Positions 29,266 to 37,973 of a stretch of DNA of 64,000 nt are shown here, piece by piece (the first letter of the stretch is position 1; each line of letters opens with the position of its first letter). The notes beneath the pieces are model-generated. The model worked only from the letters and a program-made list of their open reading frames with translations. It searched no databases and was not told the DNA's origin. A program made the position numbers and the translations under genes. Origin of the DNA: Sorangium cellulosum So0157-2. GTDB lineage: Bacteria > Myxococcota_A > Polyangia > Polyangiales > Polyangiaceae. The stretch covers positions 14,054,501 to 14,118,500 of the forward strand of contig NC_021658.1 in the NCBI RefSeq assembly GCF_000418325.1, given 5' to 3'.

Positions 29266-30639
29266 ATGGATGACGAGATCCTCGAGCAGCTGCGCGAGCG
29301 CTACGCGTCAGGGAACCTGATCGTCTTCGCCGGCGCGGGCGTGTCGGCCGCGGCGGGCATGCCGACCTGGAAGCAGCTCGCCGAGCGGCTGCGCGACCGC
29401 GCGCGGAGGAAGGGCGCCGATCCCGCGGTGGTCGACGAGATCCAGCAGTACATCGCCTCGAACCAGCTCATCAACGCGCTCTCCGCCGCGAAGCTCGCGC
29501 TCGGGCCGCAGGACTTCAACTGGACGGTCGACAAGGAGCTCGACGACACCGGCCGCGAGGTGCCCGAGGTGGCGCAGGCGATCGCCGCGCTCAAGCCGAG
29601 GCTCAAGGCGGTGCTCACCACCAACATCGACCGCTTCCTGGAGCGCGCGTTCCAGGGCGAGTGGCGCATGGTCGACCGGCCGACGGCCGACATCGCCATG
29701 GACAGGCGCTTCATCCTGAAGCTGCACGGCACGCTGCGCGCGTGGGACACCTGGGTGTTCTCGCGCGACCAGTACGACCGGGCGATCTTCGGCTCGCCGC
29801 TCCTCCAGGACGCGTTCGGCGCCCTCTACCGCGCGCACTCCCTCCTGTTCGTGGGCTTCGGCCTCGCCGACGACAACATCGACCAGACCCTCGCCCGCGT
29901 GCGCGCCCTCGCGGGCGGCCAGCCGCCCATGCACTTCGCGCTGCTCCCGAGGGGCGTGCCCCCGTTCCGCCGCCGGCTGCTCGAGGAGTCGGGCATCCGG
30001 CTCATCGTCTACGAGAACCAGGCCGGCGATCACGCCGAGGTCGCGCAGCTCCTCCTCGGCCTGGAGCCGGCGGCGGCGCCGGCGCAGCCGCCGCCGCGCG
30101 TCGCGACGCCCGCGCCGGCGCCGCAGCCGGCGTCGAGCGCGCACCCGACCGCGGTCCCGCCGGCGAACGCGCACCCCGCCAAGGCGCGGCCGGTGCGCGT
30201 CTTCTTCTCCTACGCGTCGCGCGACGAGGAGCTGCTCGCGCGCCTCGAGGCGCACATGAGCCCGCTCAAGCGCGAGGGGCTGATCGCGCCGTGGCACAGC
30301 GGGAAGATCGGCGCGGGCGAGGACCTGGAGCGCGCGATCGGCGAGCAGCTCGAGGCGGCCGATCTGATCCTGCTCCTCGTGAGCGCGAGCTACCTCGCGT
30401 CCGAGCAGGGCGACGCGCAGGTGACGCGCGCCATGGAGCGGCGCGCCGCCGGGCAGGCCGCGGTCGTGCCGATCCTGCTCCGCCCCTGCGACTGGGAGAC
30501 GACGCGCTTCGCCGAGCTCCAGGCGGTGCCGCGGGACAAGAAGCCCGTGACCAAGTGGTCGGACGAGGATGAGGCGTTCCTCCAGGTAGCGCGGGAGATC
30601 CGCGCGGTGGTGACGAAGCTGCGCGCCTCGCTCCGGTGA
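29266..30639 (+). CDS. SIR2-TIR fusion protein, candidate anti-phage NADase
   Basis: 457 residues from ATG 29266. The N-terminal SIR2-like domain (about 10-265) has GAGVSAAAGMP (23-33), TTNID (119-123), the catalytic histidine in KLHGT (H154) and FVGFGLADDNI. After a Pro/Ala linker (about 268-308), a TIR domain (310-455) has VRVFFSYASRDEE, LKREGLIAPWHSGKIGAGED, LILLLVSASYLAS and VVPILLRPCDW. SIR2 and TIR domains are both NAD-handling modules of prokaryotic defence (Thoeris, DSR, short-Argonaute systems). Having both in one chain suggests a self-contained sensor-effector that depletes NAD on infection. In the TIR domain the position of the usual catalytic glutamate appears to be Q385. No transporter or Argonaute gene is adjacent. 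Confidence 0.85.
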   Translation: MDDEILEQLRERYASGNLIVFAGAGVSAAAGMPTWKQLAERLRDRARRKGADPAVVDEIQQYIASNQLINALSAAKLALGPQDFNWTVDKELDDTGREVPEVAQAIAALKPRLKAVLTTNIDRFLERAFQGEWRMVDRPTADIAMDRRFILKLHGTLRAWDTWVFSRDQYDRAIFGSPLLQDAFGALYRAHSLLFVGFGLADDNIDQTLARVRALAGGQPPMHFALLPRGVPPFRRRLLEESGIRLIVYENQAGDHAEVAQLLLGLEPAAAPAQPPPRVATPAPAPQPASSAHPTAVPPANAHPAKARPVRVFFSYASRDEELLARLEAHMSPLKREGLIAPWHSGKIGAGEDLERAIGEQLEAADLILLLVSASYLASEQGDAQVTRAMERRAAGQAAVVPILLRPCDWETTRFAELQAVPRDKKPVTKWSDEDEAFLQVAREIRAVVTKLRASLR

Positions 30640-30917
30640 GCCGGGCGCCCTCGCCCGGGCGGCGGCTCCGCCGCGGAGCGCGCGTATTCCGCACTCTTCC
30701 GCCTCCTCGCCTCGTGAGGGATCGCCGCGGCGCACGCCCCGGCGAGGCGGGCCGGGCGGCCTCGCCCGCTCGATCCCTCGGGGTTTTCTCGGGCTCTTCT
30801 GAGCCTCTGGCCTTGCCGGCCTGCGGCCCGCGGCGGGCGCGGACGCACGTCGCGACGCGCATGCGGCTTGCTTGGCCCACGGGGCGGACCACGCGAACGA
30901 GCGGAGAGGTGGCCATC

Positions 30918-31349
30918 GTGAGCCCATTGCACAGAGAGCGGATGGTGACGGCGCGCGAGAGCAGCCAGCCCGAGGCGCGGATCGCGGACGAGGAGCCCCC
31001 GCCGGAGTCGCGCCGGCAGCCGGCCGTCTACACGGCGTGCGGCGGACCTACCGGAGAGCCCTGGCCGGAGCGCTCGCCCGTGCTCACGCCGGAGGAGGCG
31101 CGCGAGCTGTCCGAGCGCTGGAGCGCGATCCAGGCGGGCTTCATCGAGGCGCCGCGCGTGTCGGTCGAGCAGGCCGACGCGCTCCTGGCCGAGGTGATCC
31201 AGCGGGTCGCGCAGAGCTTCCGCGACGAGCGCGGCGAGCTGCAACGCCTGCTCGACGGAGCGCCCGGGCAGCCGGAGGCGTCGACGGAGGAGCTCCGGCT
31301 CGCCCTGCGCAGGTACAGGTCGCTGCTCGGGCGGCTGCTCGCGTTCTAG
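30918..31349 (+). CDS. Small conserved protein of unknown function
   Basis: 143 residues from GTG 30918, selected because GGAGAGG lies about 8 bases upstream; the open frame extends to 30636 but that part is Arg-rich and looks non-coding. The N-terminal 55 residues are acidic and disordered in appearance. The C-terminal part (LTPEEARELSERWSAIQAGF, then VSVEQADALLAEVIQRVAQSF and LRLALRRYRSLLGRLLAF) is predicted helical. It resembles small helical proteins found scattered in actinobacteria and myxobacteria with no assigned role. It lies 278 bp downstream of the SIR2-TIR gene, so linkage to defence is not established. Confidence 0.6.
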   Translation: MSPLHRERMVTARESSQPEARIADEEPPPESRRQPAVYTACGGPTGEPWPERSPVLTPEEARELSERWSAIQAGFIEAPRVSVEQADALLAEVIQRVAQSFRDERGELQRLLDGAPGQPEASTEELRLALRRYRSLLGRLLAF

Positions 31350-31791
31350 CTTCGCGCGATCCGCGTCCGCGCCTCAGCGGGCTTGCGGAGAAGGAACCAG
31401 CGGAGCGCCCGTCGCTGACAGCGGAGACCGCGCGGCGCTGACGCGGCCATCTCCCGAGGGGCCGGAGCTCCTCCGCTGGCGGCCGGCTCCGGCGCCCCGC
31501 TGCACCAGGGTTCTGCACCTGTCAAGCAGGATGTCGCCCTCCCGGTGAGCTTTGAGGTGGGCCAATGAGGCGGCGACGGGCGCAGGACCATCGATTCTTG
31601 GATGGACGTAACGTCTTTTGAATCGGTCGTGTCGTCCCGCTTCAATACGTTCCGAGGACGCAGACTCTCTCTTCTTGCTATAGATGAAGATGGCTCCATG
31701 ATGGGTAATGGAGCGGCTTCACGGGGGAAGCCTGCATAGACGCGCCGGGCGTTGGGCGGCGCCTGCAGGCGCTTGAACGGGGACGCGGCGC
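31350..31791. other. 442-bp intergenic region upstream of the RHS effector gene
   Basis: AT content rises from about 31560 onward, consistent with a promoter for the effector gene. It includes a 7-bp inverted repeat (31693-31714). Short open frames on both strands show no recognisable features. Confidence 0.5.
31693..31714. promoter_or_regulatory. Inverted repeat ahead of the RHS gene
   Basis: GCTCCAT-N8-ATGGAGC, about 80 bp before the GTG start at 31792, just after CTATAGAT, which could serve as a -10-like element. It may be an operator or a hairpin in the leader. Confidence 0.3.
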
Positions 31792-33867
31792 GTGTTCGAG
31801 GCAGCGAAATTCGGCGATCCGGTGCTCGGTGTCGACGTCCATATGGTGCTGGTGCCGGCTCCGCCCGCCCCCGCGCCGGTCCCGACGCCGTTGCCCCACC
31901 CTTTCATCGGGGTGGTGTTCGATCCGCTCGGCGCGGCGCTTGGCGCGGCCATCGGGGCCGTGTTCGGGGGCGGGGGCCCGGTGTTCATCAACATGATGCC
32001 CGTGGGAAACACCGGCACTGATGCGAAGGGGATCCCGCATCTGCCCACGCCTCCTGGCGTCTCGTTCGCGCCGAACGATATCCCGGACAACGCAGGCACG
32101 ATCATCACGGGCAGCAAGACCGTCAGCATGGCGGGGGCGTCGGCTGGGCGGCTGACGTCGATGGTGATGACGTGCAACTTCCCGATCAACTTGCCGACCT
32201 CGGTGTGCATGGCCGTCCCGATGGGGGCGCCGGTGCTGGTGGGTGGACCGGATTCGTTCGATATCCTCGCGGCCGTCACCCGTGGCATTCGCACCAAGTG
32301 GTTCTCGGACTTCCTGCATCGCGTGACCAGGGCTGGCCCGAGGCTGTCCAGGGTCATCTGCTTCTTGACCGGACACCCCGTCGATGTCGTGACCGGCGAG
32401 GTGCTCGCGGACACGGTGGACTTCGAGCTGCCCGGCCCGATCCCGCTGAAGTTCGAGAGGAACTACTACAGTCGCGATGTGGGGGACGGCCCGCTCGGCC
32501 CCGGCTGGCATCACCCGCTCGCCGCGTCGGCCGACGAGCGGGCCGACAGCGTGCGGGTGCGCCTGCCCGACGGGCGGGAGCGCACGCACGACTCCTTGCC
32601 GCCCGGCGGGTCGTTCTGGGACGACATCGACCGGTACACGCTCGAGCGGACGCAGCGAGGCTACCAGCTGACCTTCTGGGACGGCCGGCGCCTGCATTTC
32701 GAGTCGGTGCGAGGCGCTCCGGTGACGCACCCGCTCGTGAGGATCACCGATCGCTGCGAGAACGCCGTGGAGCTCCGTTACGAGGGCGGCCGGCTCCGCC
32801 AGGTCGTGGACAGCGTAGGCAGGGTGCTGGAGCTCGCCGTCGCGGAGGGGCGGCTCCGCTCCATCCGGATGCGCTGCCGAGAGGGGTGGATCGACCTCGT
32901 TGCGTACGAGTACGACGGCGAGGGGCGGCTCGCGGCGGCGCTCGATCCGATGAGGCGGCCGGTGCGGTACGCGTACAAGGGCGGCGTGCTGGTCCAGGAG
33001 ACGAACCGGAATGGCTTGAGCTTCTACTTCGAGTACGACTGGTACCATCCGGACGGCTGGTGCGTCAGGACCTGGGGCGACGGCGGCATCTACGATCGAC
33101 GGATCACCTACGACAAGCACCGGCACTTCACGGTGGTGGACGACTCGCGCGGCGGCCGGACGCTCTATCATGGAAACGCTGCGGGTCTCGTGGATCGCGA
33201 GGTCGATCCGACCGGGCGGGAGAAGCTGTACGAATGGGACTCGAGCTATCGAAAGGTCGCCGAGGTCGACGGGCTGGGTCACCGGACGGAGTGGGCCTAC
33301 GACGCGCGTGGGAACCGGGTGCTGGAGCGCGACGCGCTCGGCCAGGAGACGCGATGGCGTTTCGATGAGCTGAACCTCCCGGTGGAGCGGATCGACGCGG
33401 CGGGGGGCGTGTGGAGGCGTGAGTTCGACGCGCGGGGGAAGATCCGGAGGGCGGAGGATCCGCTCGGGAACGTGGCCCGCTTCAGGCACGATCGGCGGGG
33501 GAATCTGGTCTCCGTCGAGGACGCGAAGGGGCGGACGCTCGCGCTGCGCTACACGACGGCAGGCGAGCTCGCCGAGGCGATCGACTGGGAGGGGCACGCG
33601 ACGCGCTATGAGGTGAACGCTCGCGGGAGCGTGGTCCGCCAGGTGAGCGCGCTCGGCGGCGAGACGGCGATCACGAGGGACGCGTGCGATCGGCCGGTCG
33701 CGGTGCGGCTGCCGGACGGCTCGGTGCTGCGGCTGGCGTACGACGGCGAGGGGAACCTGATCGAGCGCACGGATGGTCTCGGTCACACGACGCGCTTCCG
33801 GTACGAGGGGTTCAACAAGCTGGTCGAGCGGATCGACCCGGCGGGCGGGACGATCCGGTACACGTAC
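31792..33867 (+). pseudogene. PAAR-like/RHS type VI effector, 5' part (split by IS copy 1)
   Basis: 692 codons from GTG 31792. The first about 150 residues (FGDPVLGVDVHMVLV, PTPLPHPFIGVVFDPLG, a glycine-rich turn, then TIITGSKTVSMAGASAGR) are the PAAR-like tip-binding region that sharpens the VgrG spike. The RHS core starts with TGHPVDVVTGEVLADTVDF and runs through repeated YD motifs (YEYDGEGRL, RYTTAGELAEAI, RLAYDGEGNLI). Reading is cut after IRYTY by an IS110-family insertion and continues in the same frame at 35971 and, after the second insertion, at 37974. Without the two insertions the gene would encode about 1313 residues. As it stands the product would lack the toxin tip. Confidence 0.85.
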
Positions 33868-33897
33868 CTATGAACGTGTCAACCTCGGGACAACGAT

Positions 33898-35319
33898 TCA
33901 CGTCGACCTCCGGCCGGGAGCAGGGGTCTGCGTGGACTTGGCCCGCCGCGGTGCCGCTGGCGCTTGCCGGGCGGACGCCGGCTGGACGGACCGCTGAGAC
34001 GAGGCGGCGGCCCCAGCCGCTTCGGGCGGCTCGGCAGCCGCTGCGCGACGAGGCAGCCGCTGAGGGCGGCTGGTCTGCGCGACGTGCTTGAGCACCTTCT
34101 GCTGGCGCAGCATGCGCAGCTCGCCGTCGGACAGTGGCGCGATGGGCGGCAACCCCTCGCGCTCGTAGATCGTGTCGAGTGCGGGCACGGTGCGGGTGCG
34201 CACGCCCGAGCCGTACGCCGTGGGGCGTGGCTGCCCCGTCGGCGGCCCGGTCCGTCGCCGCTCGCCGGTCGCCTTCACCCGCATTCTGGAGAGCTTGGTC
34301 TCCGTCGAGCGCGGGATGGCGTAGCGGTAGGGTTCGTTGTTCTTCAGCATGTGCCAGGCAATCGTGACGAGCTTGCGCGCCGTCGCTACCACCGCCACGT
34401 TGCGGTTCTTCTTCTTGGCGAGGCGGCGGAAGAAGACCCCCAAGGGACCAGGGTGCGCGGACAGATGCTGTGCCGCTTGCACGAGCATCCAGCGCGCCTG
34501 CCCTTTGCCCTGCTTGGTGATCGGGCCGTGGTAGCAATGCTCCGCCGACTGTCGGGTCGATGGCACGAGCCCCATATAACTCGCAGCAGCGTCGGGATCT
34601 TTGAAGCGCTGAATGTCACCAAGCGTCGCCAGCAGCGTCTGCGCAACCGCCACATCCACCCCCGGCAGCGTCATGAGCAGCCGTACCCGTGGGTCATCGT
34701 ACCCATCCACCGCCAGCGCTTCATCCACGGCTTTCATCTCTATCTCGATCTGACGCAGCAATCTCAGCTCGCTGTCGATGGCGAGGCGCCCCGCAGCGTC
34801 GAGCTCCAGCGTCTGAAGCCAGCGCATGCCCTTGGTTCCAAACAGATCGCTGACCGGTGGCTCCATCAACCGCTGGTGCAGCACCGCGTGAATGCGGTTC
34901 TTGACGCGCGTCCGATCGGAGACCAACGACGCACGGCGAGCGGTCAGCCGCCGGCGAGCTTGCGTCATGCCGTCCGGCTGCCACACCCGGGGCAAGAAGT
35001 CGGCCCGCAGCAGCTGAGCCAGCACCAGCGCGTCGACCTTGTCCGTCTTCACCTTGGCCTCGGCGATGGCGCGCGTGCGCATCGGATTGGAGACGACGAG
35101 CTCGCCGGTATACGGCCGCAGAAGCTCGACAATGCTCCATGTGTTCGTCGTGGCCTCCAGCGCCACACGGGCCTTCGGACCCAGCCGCTTCGTCGCAAAG
35201 CGAACGAGCTCCTCTCGGGTACACGCGAAGCGTTCCCGATGCAGGATGCGGCCGTCCTCGGCGCGAAGCACCACGGCCTCCACCACACGCTTGTGGACAT
35301 CCAACCCCACGACAGTCAT
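33898..35319 (-). CDS. IS110-family transposase (RuvC-like DEDD plus Tnp_20)
   Basis: 473 residues. The N-terminal RuvC-like domain has the acidic tetrad D7 (VVGLDVHK), E55 (VALEATTNT), D93 and D96 (KTDKVDALVLAQLL). The C-terminal Tnp_20 domain has TLPGVDVAVAQTLLATLGD and SYMGLVPSTRQSAEHC, containing the serine region (about 254-258) used for strand cleavage in this family. A Pro/Arg-rich tail of about 130 residues extends past the usual length (300-400). It appears intact and could act on copy 2 in trans. IS110 enzymes work with a structured bridge RNA that pairs donor and target. Confidence 0.93.
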   Translation of the reverse strand: MTVVGLDVHKRVVEAVVLRAEDGRILHRERFACTREELVRFATKRLGPKARVALEATTNTWSIVELLRPYTGELVVSNPMRTRAIAEAKVKTDKVDALVLAQLLRADFLPRVWQPDGMTQARRRLTARRASLVSDRTRVKNRIHAVLHQRLMEPPVSDLFGTKGMRWLQTLELDAAGRLAIDSELRLLRQIEIEMKAVDEALAVDGYDDPRVRLLMTLPGVDVAVAQTLLATLGDIQRFKDPDAAASYMGLVPSTRQSAEHCYHGPITKQGKGQARWMLVQAAQHLSAHPGPLGVFFRRLAKKKNRNVAVVATARKLVTIAWHMLKNNEPYRYAIPRSTETKLSRMRVKATGERRRTGPPTGQPRPTAYGSGVRTRTVPALDTIYEREGLPPIAPLSDGELRMLRQQKVLKHVAQTSRPQRLPRRAAAAEPPEAAGAAASSQRSVQPASARQAPAAPRRAKSTQTPAPGRRST

Positions 35320-35970
35320 ACTTCACCTCGTGCGGTGCGAGCGGGGCCGTGCTGCCCGGGTGCCCAGGCGAGCGAGTCCCCTTCGCGGGACCCGGCGAGC
35401 TGGATGGCCCTCGAGGCCGACGGTCCAGCACGCCGACGAAACAACAGGTCGTACGGCACCTACCTATTCGAGCTCCCAGCTCAACCGGGTGGGCCGGAGG
35501 GGCGGTCACATACGACAGCGGGTTCTGGACCCATACTCGTAACCGACCGACCCCGGGGTGAACGACCCCCTCGCACCGCACGTTTGGTTGAGACAGCGTC
35601 TCACCCCGTCCCATGCCCGGTGCGAGGGAGGCCAGCATGGGACGACGCCTTTGCAAGTTCCTTCTCAGCTCGGGCTCGTCAGGTCGCTCCGAGGGCCTTC
35701 CTGGCGCCTCGATTCCCCAACGGCCGCGCTCTTCTCTCCCCCTCGGGGCGGCAAGCGGGCGAGGCGCAATCCGCGCGCTCCGTCCCCCCCTGCTCCGCTC
35801 CACCTCCCTGCGCCTCGCCCGCGCGCCGCCTGCGCGCGGCAGACGACGCCCCCACGACGCGACGCCTTCCTGCCGCGCGCTCGTGCCACTCCGCTCCAGC
35901 TCACCTCTCGTCTCCGCTCCAGTCCTTCGCGCAGCGCCCGGTAGCGAGGCCACACCACGTTCATACCCTG
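35320..35970 (-). ncRNA. Long non-coding end of IS copy 1, candidate bridge RNA region
   Basis: 651 bp with no convincing gene, upstream of the transposase start. IS110 elements carry their bridge RNA in a non-coding end, and the other end here is only 30 bp, so this is where it should lie. A perfect 13-bp inverted repeat, CGTGCGGTGCGAG at 35329-35341 and CTCGCACCGCACG at 35570-35582, brackets 228 bp starting about 10 bp upstream of the transposase start, consistent with a folded transcript. The sequence is retained without visible change in copy 2 (37323-37973). RNA boundaries and guide loops are not determined. Confidence 0.4.
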
Positions 35971-36438
35971 TACGACACGGAGGAGAACCTCGTCGGCGTG
36001 ACGAACGAGCTTGGCGAGGAGTACGCGATTGACGTGGACCTCGCCGGTCGGGTGGTGCGGGAGCGCGGGTTCGACGGGCGTACGCTGGAGTTCCTGTACG
36101 ATCGCGCGGGCCGGTGCGTCGAGACGGTGAACGGGCAGAGGAAGCGGACGAAGATCGAGCGCGACGCGCTGGGGCGCGCGACCAAGGTGGTCATTCCCAG
36201 GAAGCCGATGATGGGCGACCCGATCCCCAAGGGGGAGGAGGTCGCGTATGGCTATGACGCGCTTGGCCGGTTGGTGTTGGCCAGGAACGGCGACGCGGAG
36301 GTGAGGTTCGTGCGCGACGCGCTCGGGCGCGTGATCGAGGAGCACGCTGGCGGGCGGACGATCGAGAGCCGGTACGACGCGGTCGGGAACCGGGTGGGGC
36401 GGCGGACGAGCCTGGGGCACGAGACCACGTACGATTAC
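35971..36438 (+). pseudogene. RHS effector, middle part between the two IS copies
   Basis: 156 codons of YD-repeat core: YDTEENLVGVTNELGEEYAI, FLYDRAGRCVETVNGQRKR, YGYDALGRLVLARNGD, RFVRDALGRVIEEHAGG and SRYDAVGNRVGRR, ending HETTYDY. Joining TAC from either side of IS copy 1 restores IRYTYDTEENL, and removing copy 2 restores TTYDYDGNGDL, so both insertions fall exactly on a Tyr-Asp pair of the repeats. Confidence 0.85.
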
Positions 36439-37973
36439 CTATGAACGTGTCAACCTCGGGACAACGATTCACGTCGACCTCCGGCCGGGAGCAGGGGTCT
36501 GCGTGGACTTGGCCCGCCGCGGTGCCGCTGGCGCTTGCCGGGCGGACGCCGGCTGGACGGACCGCTGAGACGAGGCGGCGGCCCCAGCCGCTTCGGGCGG
36601 CTCGGCAGCCGCTGCGCGACGAGGCAGCCGCTGAGGGCGGCTGGTCTGCGCGACGTGCTTGAGCACCTTCTGCTGGCGCAGCATGCGCAGCTCGCCGTCG
36701 GACAGTGGCGCGATGGGCGGCAACCCCTCGCGCTCGTAATCTCTATCTCGATCTGACGCAGCAATCTCAGCTCGCTGTCGATGGCGAGGCGCCCCGCAGC
36801 GTCGAGCTCCAGCGTCTGAAGCCAGCGCATGCCCTTGGTTCCAAACAGATCGCTGACCGGTGGCTCCATCAACCGCTGGTGCAGCACCGCGTGAATGCGG
36901 TTCTTGACGCGCGTCCGATCGGAGACCAACGACGCACGGCGAGCGGTCAGCCGCCGGCGAGCTTGCGTCATGCCGTCCGGCTGCCACACCCGGGGCAAGA
37001 AGTCGGCCCGCAGCAGCTGAGCCAGCACCAGCGCGTCGACCTTGTCCGTCTTCACCTTGGCCTCGGCGATGGCGCGCGTGCGCATCGGATTGGAGACGAC
37101 GAGCTCGCCGGTATACGGCCGCAGAAGCTCGACAATGCTCCATGTGTTCGTCGTGGCCTCCAGCGCCACACGGGCCTTCGGACCCAGCCGCTTCGTCGCA
37201 AAGCGAACGAGCTCCTCTCGGGTACACGCGAAGCGTTCCCGATGCAGGATGCGGCCGTCCTCGGCGCGAAGCACCACGGCCTCCACCACACGCTTGTGGA
37301 CATCCAACCCCACGACAGTCATACTTCACCTCGTGCGGTGCGAGCGGGGCCGTGCTGCCCGGGTGCCCAGGCGAGCGAGTCCCCTTCGCGGGACCCGGCG
37401 AGCTGGATGGCCCTCGAGGCCGACGGTCCAGCACGCCGACGAAACAACAGGTCGTACGGCACCTACCTATTCGAGCTCCCAGCTCAACCGGGTGGGCCGG
37501 AGGGGCGGTCACATACGACAGCGGGTTCTGGACCCATACTCGTAACCGACCGACCCCGGGGTGAACGACCCCCTCGCACCGCACGTTTGGTTGAGACAGC
37601 GTCTCACCCCGTCCCATGCCCGGTGCGAGGGAGGCCAGCATGGGACGACGCCTTTGCAAGTTCCTTCTCAGCTCGGGCTCGTCAGGTCGCTCCGAGGGCC
37701 TTCCTGGCGCCTCGATTCCCCAACGGCCGCGCTCTTCTCTCCCCCTCGGGGCGGCAAGCGGGCGAGGCGCAATCCGCGCGCTCCGTCCCCCCCTGCTCCG
37801 CTCCACCTCCCTGCGCCTCGCCCGCGCGCCGCCTGCGCGCGGCAGACGACGCCCCCACGACGCGACGCCTTCCTGCCGCGCGCTCGTGCCACTCCGCTCC
37901 AGCTCACCTCTCGTCTCCGCTCCAGTCCTTCGCGCAGCGCCCGGTAGCGAGGCCACACCACGTTCATACCCTG
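36439..37973 (-). mobile_element. IS110-family element, copy 2 (568-bp internal deletion)
   Basis: 1535 bp in the same orientation as copy 1. The same ends are present (CTATGAACG at 36439; CATACCCTG ending at 37973), as are the same flanking TAC on the left and TACGAC on the right. It matches copy 1 at every stretch compared, except that the bases equivalent to 34168-34735 of copy 1 are missing at 36738/36739. The near-identity implies recent transposition and later deletion. The two copies are direct repeats only 468 bp apart. Confidence 0.9.
36450..37322 (-). pseudogene. IS110-family transposase, truncated and frameshifted (copy 2)
   Basis: The first 194 codons match copy 1, including D7, E55, D93 and D96, up to LRQIEIEI. 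The 568-bp deletion (not a multiple of three) removes the region encoding the Tnp_20 domain with its serine and switches to a different frame, giving a 290-codon product with an unrelated Arg/Ser-rich tail. It is almost certainly inactive, but the element ends and the long non-coding region remain, so mobilisation in trans is conceivable. Confidence 0.9.

Larger units (their letters stand above)
33868..35970 (-). mobile_element. IS110-family element, copy 1 (full length)
   Basis: 2103 bp between RHS codons, compared with copy 2 to fix the ends: identity starts at CTATGAACG on the low side and ends at CATACCCTG on the high side. A 10-bp subterminal inverted repeat is present, TATGAACGTG at 33869-33878 and CACGTTCATA at 35956-35965. 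TAC flanks both sides, followed by GAC on the high side. It encodes one DEDD transposase on the minus strand, 27 bp of sequence beyond its stop, and a 651-bp non-coding stretch upstream of its start. Confidence 0.9.
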
